From: an uncultured Porphyromonadaceae bacterium
GTDB taxonomy: Bacteria; Bacteroidota; Bacteroidia; Bacteroidales; Muribaculaceae
DNA length: 7,183 bases
NCBI GenBank assembly: GCA_947178565.1
Contig: CAMWYV010000056.1
Location: forward strand, 1 to 7,183
Direction: 5' to 3'
Both the position numbers and the translations under genes were made by a program. Under the pieces are notes generated by a model. It made no database searches, was not told where the DNA came from, and worked only from the letters and a program-made list of their open reading frames with translations. Positions 1 through 6,240 of the stretch are shown one piece after another (the first letter of the stretch is position 1; every line of letters starts with the position of its first letter).

Positions 1-1947
1 AACTCCTATTTATATATGGACTTGGAGAGGGGGACGAACCGCGAATTTAAGTTAGGCACCGTATCAGCGGCGGTGGCTGAGAGTGGTGAGCCTAAATATA
101 ACAAGGCGTTTCAGGCTTTTCTTGACAAGAATCCGCTTTATCCCGCTCCTGATGTTCAGATTGTCGAAGCGGTGAGAGCGGTGAGGCGTGTGATCAAAGA
201 GGTGCCTTTCCTGTTGGATTTGCGCAGTAATATGTTCATGCTCGCCCTGATGATAAAGATTTATAGTTTCATAGAGGAATATCGAGTGGAAAACAACGCA
301 CTTCTTCTATCTGACACCAATAGCCTTCTTCGCACGATTATCGGTGAGGATGACACTCCCTTTATCTATGAGCGTCTCGGTGTTATTCTCAATCACTATC
401 TTATCGATGAGTTTCAGGACACATCCACAATTCAGTGGGAATGTCTGCGTCCTCTTGTTGCTAATGGGGTAGGCAACGGAGATGACTCTCTTATTATCGG
501 AGATGAAAAGCAGTGTATATATCGTTTCAGAAACTCCGATCCATCACTGCTCGGGTCAAAAGTAGCCGTGCAGATTCCTGATAATGAGGTTGTGGGTTCT
601 GATCCGGAAAAGAATACCAACTATCGCAGCAGCAAAGATATAGTGGGGTTTAACAACGCCCTTTTTGATACTATAGCGCGTCAGAATGATTTCGGTGAGA
701 TATATGCCAATGTTCATCAGAGCATCGCCCCTATGCATGCTTCTCATAAGGGATATGTTAAAATTGCGCCGTTGGAAGTCTCCGGCACAGAAGAATATTT
801 TGACACAATGTTGCCGAAACTGGCGGAGGATATTCAGCGTCAGTTAAAAAGCAATTATCGTCCGAATGATATAGCGGTGCTTGTTAGGAAGAAAGATGAC
901 GGGCATAAGGTGATTTCTTATCTGATTTCACATCAGACTGAGTTTGATCACAAGTTCAATATCATTTCCGATGACCTGATGCCGGTTTCCGATTCTCCCG
1001 CTGTGAGGCTGATAATCAGTACCCTTAGAAGTCTCGCATATCCGTTTGAAGAACCTACAGATGCAAAATATAAGACAAGGAAGGAAACGAAAGCGTTGAT
1101 TTCGCGTTTCGAGATTGCGCTACATAGCGGATACGATTCTTCGGAGGCTTTAAGAAAGGCGCTTGCTGGAGAGGATACCGGTCTCTCGACACTTACCGGC
1201 ACCACCATTGTGGATATTGTGGAAGATATTATCGCAACGCTGCCGGATGAACTTGTGCAGACACAGAATCCTTATATCTGTGCATTTCATGACCTTATAT
1301 CCGATTATATAGTATTTGGGCTTAATGACTTGCAGAGTTTCCTCAAGTGGTGGGATGAAACCGGTAGGCGTAAAATTATTTCTGCACCGGAAGATCCCAA
1401 TGCTATCCGCGTTATGACAATTCATAAATCCAAAGGATTGCAGTTTAAATGCGTGCATCTTCCGGCTTGCACCTGGGATATACTCGCGTTCAAATCTCAC
1501 CGGTGGTTTGACGCAGCCCCGCTTAAAAGTCTGCCGATAGGGTGCGAGCTACCTGATATAGTGCCGATGAAGCCGAAACCGTATATGCCGGATACTCCTC
1601 TTGCTTCTGAGTATGAAGCGGTATGCAAAGAACTGATTCTCGACGAGCTTAATGTGCTGTATGTGGCGTTTACGCGTGCGGAAGATGAACTGTGTGTACA
1701 CTACTATATCAACGGAAGGCACACTCTTCCTGTTGCTACTCTCATAGATAACGCAATGAGTTCCGGGTTTCCGGAGAAACTGAATGACAACGGAGAATAT
1801 ATTTTCGGTGAGCCTACAGAGTATAAATCCCGGGAAATGGAATCTGAAGAAAGTGTGGATTCGGAATTTATGCCTCATTACCATACTGTTACGGTGCCTG
1901 AGGATATGGAGTTGTGGAAGATAGATACTACTCCGGGAGAATTGTGA
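1..1947 (+). CDS. UvrD/RecB-type (AddA-like) helicase, 5' partial, lacking a C-terminal nuclease domain
   Basis: ATP-dependent superfamily 1A DNA helicase related to the RecB/AddA subunit of double-strand-break repair exonucleases. The frame is open from base 1 (five codons precede the first ATG at 16), so the gene starts upstream and the Walker A motif lies outside the window. Counting codons from base 1: Walker B DEFQD 136-140; motif III GDEKQ 167-171 followed by CIYRFR; motif IV NYRSS 207-211; motif V TIHKSKGLQF from 473; motif VI YVAFTRAEDEL 554-564 with the arginine finger at R559. The protein ends 89 residues after that arginine. Bacteroidetes RecB-like proteins, as I recall them, normally continue for 200-300 more residues with a PD-(D/E)XK nuclease; none is present here, and only 28 bp separate the stop from the SRP RNA gene. 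It may be a natural nuclease-less form, a truncation, or a separate helicase family. The helicase call is firm; subunit identity is not. Confidence 0.88.
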   Translation, partial: NSYLYMDLERGTNREFKLGTVSAAVAESGEPKYNKAFQAFLDKNPLYPAPDVQIVEAVRAVRRVIKEVPFLLDLRSNMFMLALMIKIYSFIEEYRVENNALLLSDTNSLLRTIIGEDDTPFIYERLGVILNHYLIDEFQDTSTIQWECLRPLVANGVGNGDDSLIIGDEKQCIYRFRNSDPSLLGSKVAVQIPDNEVVGSDPEKNTNYRSSKDIVGFNNALFDTIARQNDFGEIYANVHQSIAPMHASHKGYVKIAPLEVSGTEEYFDTMLPKLAEDIQRQLKSNYRPNDIAVLVRKKDDGHKVISYLISHQTEFDHKFNIISDDLMPVSDSPAVRLIISTLRSLAYPFEEPTDAKYKTRKETKALISRFEIALHSGYDSSEALRKALAGEDTGLSTLTGTTIVDIVEDIIATLPDELVQTQNPYICAFHDLISDYIVFGLNDLQSFLKWWDETGRRKIISAPEDPNAIRVMTIHKSKGLQFKCVHLPACTWDILAFKSHRWFDAAPLKSLPIGCELPDIVPMKPKPYMPDTPLASEYEAVCKELILDELNVLYVAFTRAEDELCVHYYINGRHTLPVATLIDNAMSSGFPEKLNDNGEYIFGEPTEYKSREMESEESVDSEFMPHYHTVTVPEDMELWKIDTTPGEL

Positions 1948-1969
1948 TTCCGGTTCGGGAAAGGGCATG

Positions 1970-1982
1970 AAAAAAGGGTAAG
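1970..1982 (-). terminator. Rho-independent terminator of the SRP RNA gene
   Basis: On the minus strand the 3' arm of the SRP RNA closing helix (CTTACCC) runs directly into TTTTTT (plus-strand A1970-A1975). The terminal stem of the RNA therefore doubles as the terminator hairpin. This layout works only for minus-strand transcription and supports the strand assignment. Confidence 0.75.
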
Positions 1983-2072
1983 CTACCTACATCGCACCGC
2001 TACAACCCGGTACCGCTGCTTCGATCAAGACCTGACGGAGTTCCCGGGGAGCTGGTCGTGGAGGACTTACCC
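1976..2072 (-). ncRNA. ffs: Signal recognition particle RNA, small bacterial type (4.5S-like)
   Basis: RNA scaffold of the signal recognition particle. It binds Ffh and FtsY and helps send nascent membrane and secreted proteins to the Sec translocon. On the minus strand the conserved domain IV is visible as GTCAGGTC (2036-2029) and GAAGCAGC (2022-2015), the same symmetric-loop bases as E. coli 4.5S RNA. The 3' arm has ACCGGGTTGTAGC, closely matching the GCCGGGATGTAGC stretch of E. coli. The ends pair perfectly (GGGTAAG with CTTACCC), giving a rod of 97 nt, near the usual length of about 100 nt. A consensus promoter lies just upstream and a U-tract just downstream. The odd point is the apical loop: six bases, TTGATC, replace the C-GGAA-G of E. 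coli. The gene is convergent with the helicase and divergent from GH20. Ends are inferred from pairing and could shift by a few bases. Confidence 0.88.
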
Positions 2073-2077
2073 GACTG

Positions 2078-2111
2078 CAAAGGTAGCAATTATTTTGATT
2101 TAAATCAAAAA
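2078..2111 (-). promoter_or_regulatory. SRP RNA promoter (Bacteroidetes type)
   Basis: Read on the minus strand, TTTTTG (2111-2106) is followed after 20 bp by TACCTTTG (2085-2078), a full match to the TTG / TAnnTTTG consensus. Five bases separate the -7 element from G2072, the first base of the inferred SRP RNA. The -33 element overlaps the right half of the palindrome at 2093-2110. Confidence 0.85.
2093..2110. promoter_or_regulatory. Perfect 18-bp palindrome containing an FNR/CRP-type box
   Basis: TTTTGATTTAAATCAAAA is its own reverse complement. The inner 14 bp (2095-2108) read TTGAT-TTAA-ATCAA, an exact match to the FNR consensus TTGATNNNNATCAA. It covers the -33 element of the SRP RNA promoter. 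It is centred at 2101.5, about 42 bp upstream of the start site inferred for GH20. An activator role for GH20, or occlusion of the SRP promoter, is inference. A and T richness or paired -33 elements could also explain the symmetry. Confidence 0.5.
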
Positions 2112-2130
2112 TACTCTCGCACTTTGTTGC

Positions 2131-2138
2131 TAAATTTG
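2131..2138 (+). promoter_or_regulatory. Candidate -7 element for the GH20 gene
   Basis: TAAATTTG matches TAnnTTTG exactly and lies 24 bp before the ATG at 2163, so the start site would be near 2144 with a leader of about 19 nt. No TTG is found 19-21 bp upstream. This would suit an activator-dependent promoter, and the FNR-like palindrome sits at a suitable distance. Confidence 0.55.
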
Positions 2139-2162
2139 CAAAAACTCTTAGATAATCATATA

Positions 2163-4139
2163 ATGAAAAAAATTATTTTGTCCGCGGCAATCATGATCAC
2201 CTCAATGGTGACTTTTGCTGCATCTACCTTAAATCCCAAGCCTTTTGTTGTGCCTGAGCTCCGTGAATGGGTAGGCGCAAAAGGTAAGTTTATCCCCGGT
2301 GACTCGCCGGTAATCACAGTGGCAACCGAGAATCTCAAGGAAATTGCTGAGTCTTATGCCGATGATTATCTGACTATGTTCGGGGTACGCCCGGCTGTGT
2401 CGGTTGGCAAGCCGGCTAAAGGTGCAATTCATTTTACTCTCAAAAAAGATAATAAACTTGGAGCTGAGGGGTACAGAATTGATGTTACAGATAGAGTGGT
2501 AGTGTCAGCAGTTGAAAAAGTAGGTGCGTTCTGGGCTACAAAAACCCTTCTGCAGATTGCAGAGCAGAGCGGTGACCACTCGATTCCATGCGGCAAGATT
2601 ACAGACTTTCCCGACTATGGTGTGCGTGGGCTCTCTATGGATGTAGGTAGAAAGTTTTTCCCCCTCTCCTATCTGCAGGACCTTGTGAAAGTCCTTTCAT
2701 ATTATAAGATGAATTCTCTCCGCATCCATCTAAATGATAATGGATTCCCGTATTATTTCGGTAATGACTGGGATAAGACATATTCAGCATTCCGCCTTGA
2801 GAGCGATACCTATCCCGGACTCACTGCGCGCGATGGCTATTATACTAAAGATGAGTTCCGTGAGTTCCAGGTTTCTTCGGCTAAGGATTTTGTGGATATT
2901 GTTCCCGAAATTGACGTTCCCGCTCACGCTCTTGCTTTCAGTAAATATAACAAAGCGCTTGGTAGTAAGGAGTTCGGAATGGATCACCTCAACCTTTTCA
3001 GCGAGGAGCTGATGCCGTTTCTTGACAATCTCTTCGCAGAATATCTCGGCGGAGAAAATCCGGTTTTTGTAAACGAATACGTGCATATCGGTACTGATGA
3101 ATTCGGAAAAGACTACAAAGGGTTTGAAAACAAAAAGGAAACCACTGAGAAATTCCGCTCATTTATGGATCATTACATCCGCCTTGTTGAAGGCTATGGT
3201 AAAAAGCCCTGGGTATGGGGTTCACTTTCCACTGCTCCTGGAGAAACACCTATTAAAACAGAAGGTGTGATGCTCGATGCCTGGTACAACGGCTACGCCG
3301 ATCCCAAGGAGATGGTGAAGCTCGGATTCAAACTCAACAGCATTCCAGACGGAATGGTATATATTGTCCCGAACGCCGGATATTACCACGACTACCTTAA
3401 CACCAAATGGCTCTATGAAAATTGGACTCCCGCAAGAGTGGGCAATGTGCAGTTTGACGAAAAAGACCCCGCTCTCGTTGGGGGATACTTCGCGGTGTGG
3501 AACGACCATGTTGGCAACGGCATTTCAGTTCAGGACGTTCATCACCGCATTATGGATGCTATCGCTACCATGTCTGTGAAATTATGGGATGGTGTGAATG
3601 TGACAATACCCTACGATGAATTCTATGCTGCTTCCAAAATCCTTTCTGAAGCCCCCGGTATAAACCGTCTCGGGAAAGTTGGCGAGCCAAACACCCTCGT
3701 GTTTGAGGCTGAAAAACTTCAACCCGGGGCCAAAAATCCTGTTCGTGAGCTCGGCTTCGGATATACTGTTGAATTTGACCTGGCTGCAACACCTGAGGAG
3801 AAAGGCACAGTGCTGCTATCCTCACCGGAAACCACTTTCTACTTGAGTGATCCATTTAAGGGACTCTTCGGATTTGCCCGCGACGGATATTTGAACACCT
3901 TCAACTTCCGTCCCTATCCCGGTGAAAAAGCGCATATCAAGATTACCGGTGACAATAAAGGTACCACCCTCTGGGTGAACGGCAAGAAATATGAGAGCCT
4001 TGACAAGGTGACTCAGTGGCACAACGATGGTAAGAACAAGATGTACTACCTGAGCACAATGATGTTCCCGCTTGAAAAAGCTGGCAACTTCAAGAGCAAA
4101 GTCACAAATTTAAAGGCATATAACTATATCACCGATTAA
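2163..4139 (+). CDS. Secreted glycoside hydrolase family 20 enzyme (beta-N-acetylhexosaminidase or lacto-N-biosidase-like)
   Basis: Exported 658-residue glycosidase that should remove beta-linked N-acetylhexosamine units (or a disaccharide) from glycans by substrate-assisted catalysis. Residues 1-20 form a Sec signal peptide (MKK, hydrophobic core, cleavage near TFA-A-S) with no lipobox cysteine, so a periplasmic or secreted location is expected. About 25-145 is a GH20b-like N-terminal domain. The catalytic barrel, about 150-490, shows RG (R155), VPEIDVPAH (248-255) and HIGTDEF with the catalytic pair D312-E313; usual GH20 proteins have HxGGDE. Trp-containing loops such as VWGSLS and FAVWND follow. 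About 500-658 is a beta-rich segment with a LWVNGKKY motif, typical of concanavalin A/LamG-like lectin folds. The ATG at 2163 is chosen because the signal peptide begins there and an in-frame ATG at 2058 would run through the SRP RNA gene. Natural substrate is unknown. Confidence 0.9.
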   Translation: MKKIILSAAIMITSMVTFAASTLNPKPFVVPELREWVGAKGKFIPGDSPVITVATENLKEIAESYADDYLTMFGVRPAVSVGKPAKGAIHFTLKKDNKLGAEGYRIDVTDRVVVSAVEKVGAFWATKTLLQIAEQSGDHSIPCGKITDFPDYGVRGLSMDVGRKFFPLSYLQDLVKVLSYYKMNSLRIHLNDNGFPYYFGNDWDKTYSAFRLESDTYPGLTARDGYYTKDEFREFQVSSAKDFVDIVPEIDVPAHALAFSKYNKALGSKEFGMDHLNLFSEELMPFLDNLFAEYLGGENPVFVNEYVHIGTDEFGKDYKGFENKKETTEKFRSFMDHYIRLVEGYGKKPWVWGSLSTAPGETPIKTEGVMLDAWYNGYADPKEMVKLGFKLNSIPDGMVYIVPNAGYYHDYLNTKWLYENWTPARVGNVQFDEKDPALVGGYFAVWNDHVGNGISVQDVHHRIMDAIATMSVKLWDGVNVTIPYDEFYAASKILSEAPGINRLGKVGEPNTLVFEAEKLQPGAKNPVRELGFGYTVEFDLAATPEEKGTVLLSSPETTFYLSDPFKGLFGFARDGYLNTFNFRPYPGEKAHIKITGDNKGTTLWVNGKKYESLDKVTQWHNDGKNKMYYLSTMMFPLEKAGNFKSKVTNLKAYNYITD

Positions 4140-4156
4140 AGTGAAATCAACTCAAT

Positions 4157-4187
4157 AAAAAATGCAGGGATTGCCCTGCATTTTTTT
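4157..4187. terminator. Bidirectional terminator between GH20 and asnA
   Basis: ATGCAGGG (4162-4169), loop ATTG, CCCTGCAT (4174-4181), flanked by an A-tract on the left and a T-tract on the right that extend the pairing. The G/C-rich stem followed by seven Ts on + and by six As' worth of Ts on - suits termination of both convergent genes: 17 bp past the GH20 stop and 11 bp past the asnA stop. Confidence 0.9.
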
Positions 4188-4198
4188 ATTTTCAGAAT

Positions 4199-5233
4199 TT
4201 ACAGCAATTCTATTCCTGCCGCCTTGCACTCTTCTATCTGCTCGGGAGGCCAGATGCTTGCCTGCACCTCTCCGATGTGGGCTTTCTGGAGCAGATACAT
4301 ACACAGACGGCTCTGACCGATACCTCCTCCGATTGAGTAGGGGAGTTCACCTGCAAGGAGCGCTTTGTGAAAAGATAGATTCTGGCGATCGGTGCATCCT
4401 CGTAGTTCAAGCTGTTTTTTCAACGATTCGGGGCTTACTCTTATGCCCATTGAAGAAAGCTCGAAACTGCGGTCAAGAATATGGTCATACACCACGATGT
4501 CACCGTTGAGTCCCTGGTAACCGTCGGAGTTGACGGTAATCCAGTCGTCATAGTCCGGTGCTCTGCCATCGTGCGGCTCACCGTTGCAAAGCGGTGCACC
4601 GATGCCTATAATAAAAATGGCGCCGTGCTCACGTGCGGCAGCGCTTTCACGCTCTGTCGCGGTCATGCCGGGATATTTCTTCAGTAATTCTTCCGCATGA
4701 ATAAAGGTTATTTCTTCCGGAAGACGGGGAGTGATATGCGGAAAATGGTGATATACGGTTTGCTCTGTTTCACGGATTGCGTTATAAATTTTGCGCACGG
4801 TCTCCTTGAGGTAGTCGAGATTGCGGTCACTCTCGTTGATTGTGCGTTCCCAATCCCATTGGTCAACGTATAGGGAATGGAGATTGTCAAGGTCTTCATC
4901 AGCTCTGATCGCGTTCATGTCGGTATAGAGTCCGAACCCCGGAGCAATACCATAGGCTCCGAGTTTCACGCGTTTCCATTTGGCAAGTGAATGCACCACT
5001 TCAGCGCTCCGGTCGTCCAACGCCTTCACCGGAAACTTTACCGCACGCTCAACTCCATTGAGGTCGTCATTCAGTCCGGTGCCGCTCATCACAAACAGCG
5101 GGGCTGTGACACGGCGCAGGTTTAGAGCTTCTGAAAGGCGCTTCTGAAACTCATCTTTAATCATCTTGATTGCCACCTCGGTGGTTTCGGGTAATAACTT
5201 GCGTTTGTATCGTTTTGGTATAATCAGAGCCAT
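4199..5233 (-). CDS. asnA: Aspartate--ammonia ligase (asparagine synthetase A)
   Basis: Cytoplasmic enzyme that makes asparagine from aspartate, ammonia and ATP (giving AMP and pyrophosphate), with a fold related to class II aminoacyl-tRNA synthetases. At 344 residues it is close to the 330 of E. coli AsnA. Family motifs are intact: SGTGLNDDLNG (50-60), HSLAKWKR (81-88), DQWDWER (124-130), the nucleotide-binding GGGIGQSR (302-309) with its class II motif 3 arginine, and HIGEVQASIWP (319-329). The ATG at 5233 gives the family's normal N-terminus (MALIIPKRYK). There is no Shine-Dalgarno sequence, as usual in Bacteroidetes. The gene is monocistronic here, ending at the shared terminator with GH20 and divergent from the DUF1810 gene. 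No ammonia-regulator site is recognisable upstream. Confidence 0.97.
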   Translation of the reverse strand: MALIIPKRYKRKLLPETTEVAIKMIKDEFQKRLSEALNLRRVTAPLFVMSGTGLNDDLNGVERAVKFPVKALDDRSAEVVHSLAKWKRVKLGAYGIAPGFGLYTDMNAIRADEDLDNLHSLYVDQWDWERTINESDRNLDYLKETVRKIYNAIRETEQTVYHHFPHITPRLPEEITFIHAEELLKKYPGMTATERESAAAREHGAIFIIGIGAPLCNGEPHDGRAPDYDDWITVNSDGYQGLNGDIVVYDHILDRSFELSSMGIRVSPESLKKQLELRGCTDRQNLSFHKALLAGELPYSIGGGIGQSRLCMYLLQKAHIGEVQASIWPPEQIEECKAAGIELL

Positions 5234-5340
5234 ATTTATTAATTAAGTAGGTTGTATGGTGCGAATTTATATCATTTTGCCAATATGGAGTAATTATTTG
5301 AGCAAAATGTTTCGAAGTAGATGACATTTGCTGTCAAAAC
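5234..5340. other. asnA upstream region, promoter not clearly resolved
   Basis: A and T rich spacer in front of asnA. On the minus strand TAAATTCG (5269-5262) is a one-mismatch version of the TAnnTTTG element, but no TTG lies about 20 bp above it. The region also contains an 8-bp inverted repeat, CATTTTGC (5273-5280) and GCAAAATG (5302-5309), and the dyad at 5322-5336. The asnA promoter is presumably here, but its position is uncertain. Confidence 0.3.
5322..5336. promoter_or_regulatory. Operator-like dyad upstream of the DUF1810 promoter
   Basis: TGACA-TTTGC-TGTCA has perfect 5-bp arms around a 5-bp spacer and ends 4 bp before the -33 element. The position suits a transcription factor site, but arms this short arise often by chance. 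Confidence 0.25.
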
Positions 5341-5371
5341 TTGCCTGTATCGATAGGTTTTGGTACATTTG
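5341..5371 (+). promoter_or_regulatory. Promoter of the DUF1810 gene
   Basis: TTG at 5341-5343, a 20-bp spacer, then TACATTTG at 5364-5371: a full match to the Bacteroidetes consensus. Transcription should start near 5377, giving a leader of about 35 nt. The spacer contains the 8-bp palindrome TATCGATA (5348-5355). Confidence 0.8.
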
Positions 5372-5411
5372 TGTTATATTCAACTTATCTATGAAGTTTT
5401 TTAGGAAATAA

Positions 5412-5852
5412 ATGTCGGAAGAGTATATGACGTGTCAGGAAAAGTATGACCTTAATCGGTTTGTTGAGGCGCAGGAAGGAATTTATCCTATTGCGTTGAA
5501 AGAATTGCAGGAGGGATGTAAGCTCTCTCATTGGATGTGGTATATATTTCCGCAAATCAAATATTTAGGGTATTCGTATAATGCGAAATTTTATGGTATC
5601 TCAGGAATAGATGAGGCAGGGGCTTATCTTGACCATCCGATATTGGGACCGCGGCTAAGGGAAGTGTCCGAGACAATTCTTGCCCTTCCAGACAATGATG
5701 CGGTAAGGATATTCGGAGACATAGATGCGATGAAACTCCGCTCCTCAATGACACTTTTTGATTATGTTTCTCCAGATGATGTATTTTCCCGCGTCCTTGA
5801 CAAATATTTCGATGGTAAGCGAGATAGCCGCACAGTCAGGATATTTGAGTGA
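5412..5852 (+). CDS. DUF1810 family protein, function unknown
   Basis: Small soluble protein of 146 residues, about the usual length for this family (COG5579-like, sometimes loosely called calpastatin-like). Recognised by the family pattern: DLNRFVEAQE near the N-terminus, then LSHWMWYIFPQIKYLGYS, the KFYGISGIDEAGAYLDHPILGPRL segment, and a C-terminal MKLRSSMTLFDYV stretch. There is no signal peptide or membrane segment, so it is probably cytoplasmic. The biochemical role of the family is not known to me and I assign none. The start at 5412 is preceded by AGGAA at 5403-5407, a rare Shine-Dalgarno-like sequence but only 4 bp away; an in-frame ATG five codons later is an alternative. It appears to be transcribed alone, and no clear terminator hairpin follows it before ftsB. 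Confidence 0.88.
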   Translation: MSEEYMTCQEKYDLNRFVEAQEGIYPIALKELQEGCKLSHWMWYIFPQIKYLGYSYNAKFYGISGIDEAGAYLDHPILGPRLREVSETILALPDNDAVRIFGDIDAMKLRSSMTLFDYVSPDDVFSRVLDKYFDGKRDSRTVRIFE

Positions 5853-5901
5853 ATATCCAACATCAGTATTTAGGAAAAAATAAGTGATGAGATGTGCATA
5901 G

Positions 5902-5932
5902 TTGGTGGTTTTGGAGGAATGGGTTAACTTTG
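5902..5932 (+). promoter_or_regulatory. ftsB promoter, abutting the start codon
   Basis: TTG at 5902-5904, a 20-bp spacer, then TAACTTTG at 5925-5932: a full consensus match. Only four bases (TGGC) separate it from the ATG at 5937. If the start site lies as far from the -7 element as inferred for the SRP RNA, transcription begins within the first codon. Confidence 0.75.
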
Positions 5933-5936
5933 TGGC

Positions 5937-6239
5937 ATGAATTCCAGGTTAAATAGCATTTTGAGGTGGAGCAGACGCTATATCCACATCAGCTTTCTGC
6001 TGACGGTGGGTGTGCTTGCCTACGTTATGCTGTTCAGCGATAATTCGGTGATAGAAAACTACAAGTATCAGATGGAGATTGACAAGCTGCGCACCGAAAT
6101 AAAGGAGTGTACCGACTCGATTTTATATTATGAGAATCTGAACCGCCGTCTGCGCACCGATCCCGCCACAATGGAGCGCATAGTGCGCGAGCAATACCAT
6201 ATGCAGCGCACGAATGAAGATATTTATATTGTAGATTGA
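5937..6239 (+). CDS. ftsB: FtsB/DivIC-type septum formation initiator protein
   Basis: Small bitopic cell-division protein that, in the FtsQLB (DivIB/FtsL/DivIC) complex, helps activate septal peptidoglycan synthesis at the divisome. The 100 residues have the family layout: a short basic cytoplasmic N-terminus (about 1-16), one membrane helix (about 17-34), a periplasmic coiled coil (about 38-75, rich in E, K, L and I in heptad-like spacing), and a conserved C-terminal segment ERIVREQYHMQRTNEDIYIV (80-99) matching the ExxAREx-G pattern of DivIC/FtsB proteins. A promoter ends 4 bp before the ATG, so the mRNA may be leaderless. The stop is 1 bp from the next start, suggesting translational coupling with the membrane protein. 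FtsL-type proteins look similar, but the C-terminal motif favours FtsB/DivIC. Confidence 0.88.
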   Translation: MNSRLNSILRWSRRYIHISFLLTVGVLAYVMLFSDNSVIENYKYQMEIDKLRTEIKECTDSILYYENLNRRLRTDPATMERIVREQYHMQRTNEDIYIVD

Positions 6240-6240
6240 A

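Noticed and set aside
1..1947. Helicase as part of an antiphage defence system
   Set aside because: The neighbours are housekeeping genes, the upstream context is not visible, and the motifs fit ordinary recombination-repair helicases.
432..1968. Several minus-strand open frames over the helicase gene
   Set aside because: Unstructured cysteine- and histidine-rich translations with no domain, opposite a gene with intact helicase motifs.
1948..1975. TTCC-GGTTC-GGGAA followed by As as a terminator for the helicase gene
   Set aside because: The stem is only 4 bp and the tract that follows is A, not T, on the plus strand.
1976..2072. SRP RNA on the plus strand
   Set aside because: The conserved GTCAGG / GAAGCAGC order, the promoter and the U-tract terminator are all on the minus strand.
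2058..2162. In-frame ATG at 2058 as the start of GH20, adding 35 residues
   Set aside because: The extension would run through the SRP RNA gene and both promoters, and would bury the signal peptide that begins at 2163.
4162..4687. Open frames on the plus strand over asnA
   Set aside because: They are antisense to a well-conserved enzyme gene, have no recognisable protein motif and no promoter; one begins inside the terminator hairpin.
5273..5309. CATTTTGC / GCAAAATG inverted repeat upstream of asnA as an operator
   Set aside because: Arms of 8 bp separated by 21 bp in A and T rich DNA are easily due to chance, and the asnA promoter position is unclear.
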